The notes under the pieces: generated by a model | Databases searched by the model: none | Told to the model about the DNA's origin: nothing | What the model saw: the letters and a program-made list of their open reading frames with translations, nothing else | Assembly: GCA_016188705.1 (NCBI GenBank) | Contig: JACPHH010000028.1 | Location: 1 to 64,000, forward strand | DNA: 64,000 bases | Origin: Candidatus Peregrinibacteria bacterium | Lineage (GTDB): Bacteria > Patescibacteriota > Gracilibacteria > UBA1369 > JACRIC01 | Direction of reading: 5' to 3' | Translations under genes and position numbers: made by a program | Shown here: piece by piece, positions 62,111 through 64,000 of the stretch | Layout: every line of letters starts with the position of its first letter | How positions within the stretch are numbered: the stretch's first letter is position 1

Positions 62111-62703
62111 AATGTATGAAAATGATGGAGAAAATTTTTTTTGCACATTTGAATAAAATATCGATGAATCGCGGTATCATCAGTCATTTCAGGATGAAAG
62201 GTCGACGCGAGCAGATTGCCCTCGCGAACAAGTATTTTGTCGGTTCCATGCTTTGCAAGAACTTCGACCATCGGCCCGACATGAACAATTTTTGGAGCTC
62301 GTATAAAAACGGCGCGAAGTTTTTTTTGACTGATTTTCGGCGCGGAAATCAAAGTTATGAAGCTTTCAATTTGCCTTCCATACGCGTTTCTCTCTATTTC
62401 AATGTCCATGACGCGAAGAATTTCAGGCTCTTTTCCATAGGCTTTTTGAGCAAGAAGAATAGCTCCCGCACAAGTTCCATACACAGGAAATCCTTTCTTT
62501 ACTTTACGAATAATGGCTGAATGCAATCCTGAAATATGGAGAAATTTTCCGAGGGCCGTACTTTCGCCGCCCGGGAGTATAAGGCCATTTACCTGATCAA
62601 GATCTTCGACGCAGCGAATTTGCCGCGAAATCGCGCCACATTTTTTAAGAGCACGTTCATGCTCGAAAACCGAACCATGAAATCCTAAAACACCGATTTT
62701 CAT
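62107..62703 (-). CDS. pdxT: Pyridoxal 5'-phosphate synthase glutaminase subunit PdxT
   Basis: PdxT frees ammonia from glutamine for PdxS, which builds vitamin B6. The class I glutaminase triad is visible: Cys in [11 protein letters not shown], and His/Glu in [10 protein letters not shown]. The [10 protein letters not shown] loop and VFIRAPKI also fit. Start at Met 62703 ([10 protein letters not shown]) is typical. PdxS is not in this window. It is coupled with folE, an unusual partner. Confidence 0.93.
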   Translation of the reverse strand: MKIGVLGFHGSVFEHERALKKCGAISRQIRCVEDLDQVNGLILPGGESTALGKFLHISGLHSAIIRKVKKGFPVYGTCAGAILLAQKAYGKEPEILRVMDIEIERNAYGRQIESFITLISAPKISQKKLRAVFIRAPKIVHVGPMVEVLAKHGTDKILVREGNLLASTFHPEMTDDTAIHRYFIQMCKKNFLHHFHTL

Positions 62704-62821
62704 GAGATACAAGACAAAAACATGGTTACTGTATCATATTTTTTTCTTATATAAAAGCTCGCGACGGTAACTGCCCTCTTTTCGTTTTTTTTTGAGTCTT
62801 ATGAGAGCAATTACTCGTGAC

Positions 62822-63028
62822 TCAAAGTTTAACCTTATAAGAACTCAAGCTTTCAATATTTTTTTTCACAATATCAAGATCAAGTTGAGAATCATGTACA
62901 AGAAGAGTATTTCCTGTTTCAAAATCGACATTGCATTCGAAAACGCCGGGAATTTCTTTGCACGCTTCTTCTATAAGGAGCCTACAGGCACGGCAATGCG
63001 TTCCTGTTATTGTAAATTGAGTTTGCAT
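62822..63028 (-). CDS. Heavy-metal-associated (HMA) domain protein
   Basis: The 68-residue product is a free HMA domain like CopZ: QTQFTITGTHCRACRLLIEE, with the H-C-x-x-C metal loop (GTHCRAC in place of GMxCxxC), then VFECNVDFETGNTLLVHD. Such proteins carry Cu(I) or another soft metal to membrane pumps. It lies 10 bases after the TauE-cupredoxin gene on the same strand, pointing to a shared metal role. Confidence 0.87.
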   Translation of the reverse strand: MQTQFTITGTHCRACRLLIEEACKEIPGVFECNVDFETGNTLLVHDSQLDLDIVKKNIESLSSYKVKL

Positions 63029-63037
63029 ATAAAAAAA

Positions 63038-64000
63038 TTAACGAATAATAAATTCTCCAAGCGGATTCCCCATGCTGCATGTAAGAAGTGAATTTCCCTC
63101 CTTCGTTGGAGTAAAGGAGAGCGTATTTTTCCCCAAAGTGAGGCGTTTCGCGACATCATAATCCGGTACCACGACTGTTCCCATGCAACCGCCTAAGGCG
63201 ACTTTGTCATCGATTTCAAGTTCAATGGGAATACCCTTTTTTGCTTCAAAAGTATTCGGATAAAAACCGCGTTCATTTGAAACCTCCATGAAAAATTTTT
63301 GAATTGGACAGCTTTCAATCGAGGGATCACAGCCATCTGTTCGGCCTGTATTAAGAGCGTCGGCTTCGACAAGAGCATTAACGGAATTATCAGAATTCGT
63401 TGAAATCGATCGACTTGAATTGTCAGTAATATTTGAGGCGTTTTCAATCACGGTGAATGAGGCGCCAGGCGTCATCATCCCCATGCTGCAGTTAAACGGT
63501 ATTTCACCTGTTTCTTTTGGAGTAAAGCGAATGGTTTTTATGCCCTTTTTTGGCAAATATTCCGAAATGTCCAAATTTGGCGCTACGATAACTTGTCCGC
63601 AACCTTTGGCCCCGGATCCATCTATGCGCCATTCCACTGGAACATTTTTCACGATAGTAAAATTGCTGGGCGAGTACTCGTAACCATTCACTTTCATTTC
63701 CACGATCTGTACGCCATTCACAATTTTGACAAGATTATCTTGAGATGCGGTTGTTTGACCGATATCAAAAAGTGAAGCCGAAGAAAAACGAATACCCGCG
63801 AGATTAAGTCCGTTATTGATATTGGAAAACCCAAGAACAATAACAAGAATGCCTGCGAATTTCAAAAAATACCGTTGAAATGAACCTTTAACAAAGCTCG
63901 AAAGAGCGCTTAAAGAAAGGAGCGCGGGCAGAGTTCCCAGTGAGAAAGCGAGCATGGTCAGTGCGCCGGTTAACGAATCACCCTTGCTCAAGACATACAG
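63038..64000 (-). CDS. TauE/SafE-type membrane protein fused to two cupredoxin-like domains (5' end outside window)
   Basis: The frame is open to the window edge, so the N-terminus is missing; the first TTG inside (63991) is not a convincing start. The visible part begins with the last helices of a sulfite-exporter/DsbD-like (TauE/SafE) unit, GALTMLAFSLGTLPALLSLS. Two cupredoxin-like repeats follow: VNGYEYSPSNFTIVKNVPVE...GCGQVIVAPNL...NCSMGMMTPGASF, and ERGFYPNTFEAKKGIPIELE...GGCMGTVVVPD...LTCSMGNPLGEFII. Each has C-S-M-G near the end, suited to copper binding. Together with the HMA gene it suggests copper export or delivery at the membrane. Confidence 0.87.
   Translation of the reverse strand: MYVLSKGDSLTGALTMLAFSLGTLPALLSLSALSSFVKGSFQRYFLKFAGILVIVLGFSNINNGLNLAGIRFSSASLFDIGQTTASQDNLVKIVNGVQIVEMKVNGYEYSPSNFTIVKNVPVEWRIDGSGAKGCGQVIVAPNLDISEYLPKKGIKTIRFTPKETGEIPFNCSMGMMTPGASFTVIENASNITDNSSRSISTNSDNSVNALVEADALNTGRTDGCDPSIESCPIQKFFMEVSNERGFYPNTFEAKKGIPIELEIDDKVALGGCMGTVVVPDYDVAKRLTLGKNTLSFTPTKEGNSLLTCSMGNPLGEFIIR

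Overview
The window looks like a chromosome segment of a small-genome, AT-rich bacterium of the Patescibacteria / Candidate Phyla Radiation type. The indicators are single-copy housekeeping genes, short gaps, few Shine-Dalgarno sequences, VirB2/TrbC-like two-helix membrane proteins next to rpsP-khpA, very large surface proteins, and isolated metabolic genes instead of full pathways. A Peregrinibacteria-like relative is my best guess, because the MEP isoprenoid genes and ilvD are unusually rich for the group, but I cannot prove it. RF2 is intact and genes end in UGA as well as UAA/UAG, so the standard code applies; this argues against Gracilibacteria and Absconditabacteria.

Layout. 0-3.2 kb is a minus-strand run of envelope genes (cupredoxin, DoxX-like, VKOR, DUF805). 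3.35-3.8 kb is tmRNA. 4.0-11.3 kb holds mfd, dnaN, an AT-rich candidate origin, and RNase J. 11.5-16.8 kb holds murD, a polysaccharide flippase, prfB and def. 16.9-22.1 kb has an orphan MNT nucleotidyltransferase, a small coiled-coil protein and a 1487-residue SH3 protein. 22.2-26.3 kb is FemAB-ftsZ-ftsA. 27-32.2 kb holds a 5'-3' exonuclease, a degenerate glycogen-synthase-like protein, two pilin-like proteins, khpA, rpsP, a DciA-like protein and a GT4 glycosyltransferase. tRNA-Asp (32.5 kb) borders an accessory region (32.6-40.4 kb) with an ATP-grasp peptide-ligase-like gene between two unrecognised genes, two toxin-antitoxin modules, a GHKL-ATPase/STAS-like pair and a glycosyltransferase remnant. 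40.4-55.2 kb holds ilvD, three surface proteins (one with an LPKTG sorting signal), murA and a ComEC-like metallo-beta-lactamase protein. 55.3-58.0 kb is a Cys-rich membrane operon plus a DUF411 gene. 58.4-62.7 kb holds ispDF, ispE, recR, folE and pdxT. The right edge has an HMA metallochaperone and a TauE/SafE-cupredoxin fusion.

Two themes cross the window. First, copper and thiol redox at the cell surface: cupredoxins, VKOR, DUF411, HMA and CxxC membrane proteins. Second, four families of short non-coding repeats, called A-D here. Family A is about 165 bp and has terminal inverted repeats, a conserved TCGTTACGAAA-type box and two inner stems. Those stems differ in sequence between copies yet remain complementary. 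Some A and B copies are flanked by direct repeats that look like target-site duplications. Several repeats lie on stop codons, a start region or a promoter of neighbouring genes. These repeats are the most distinctive structure in the window.
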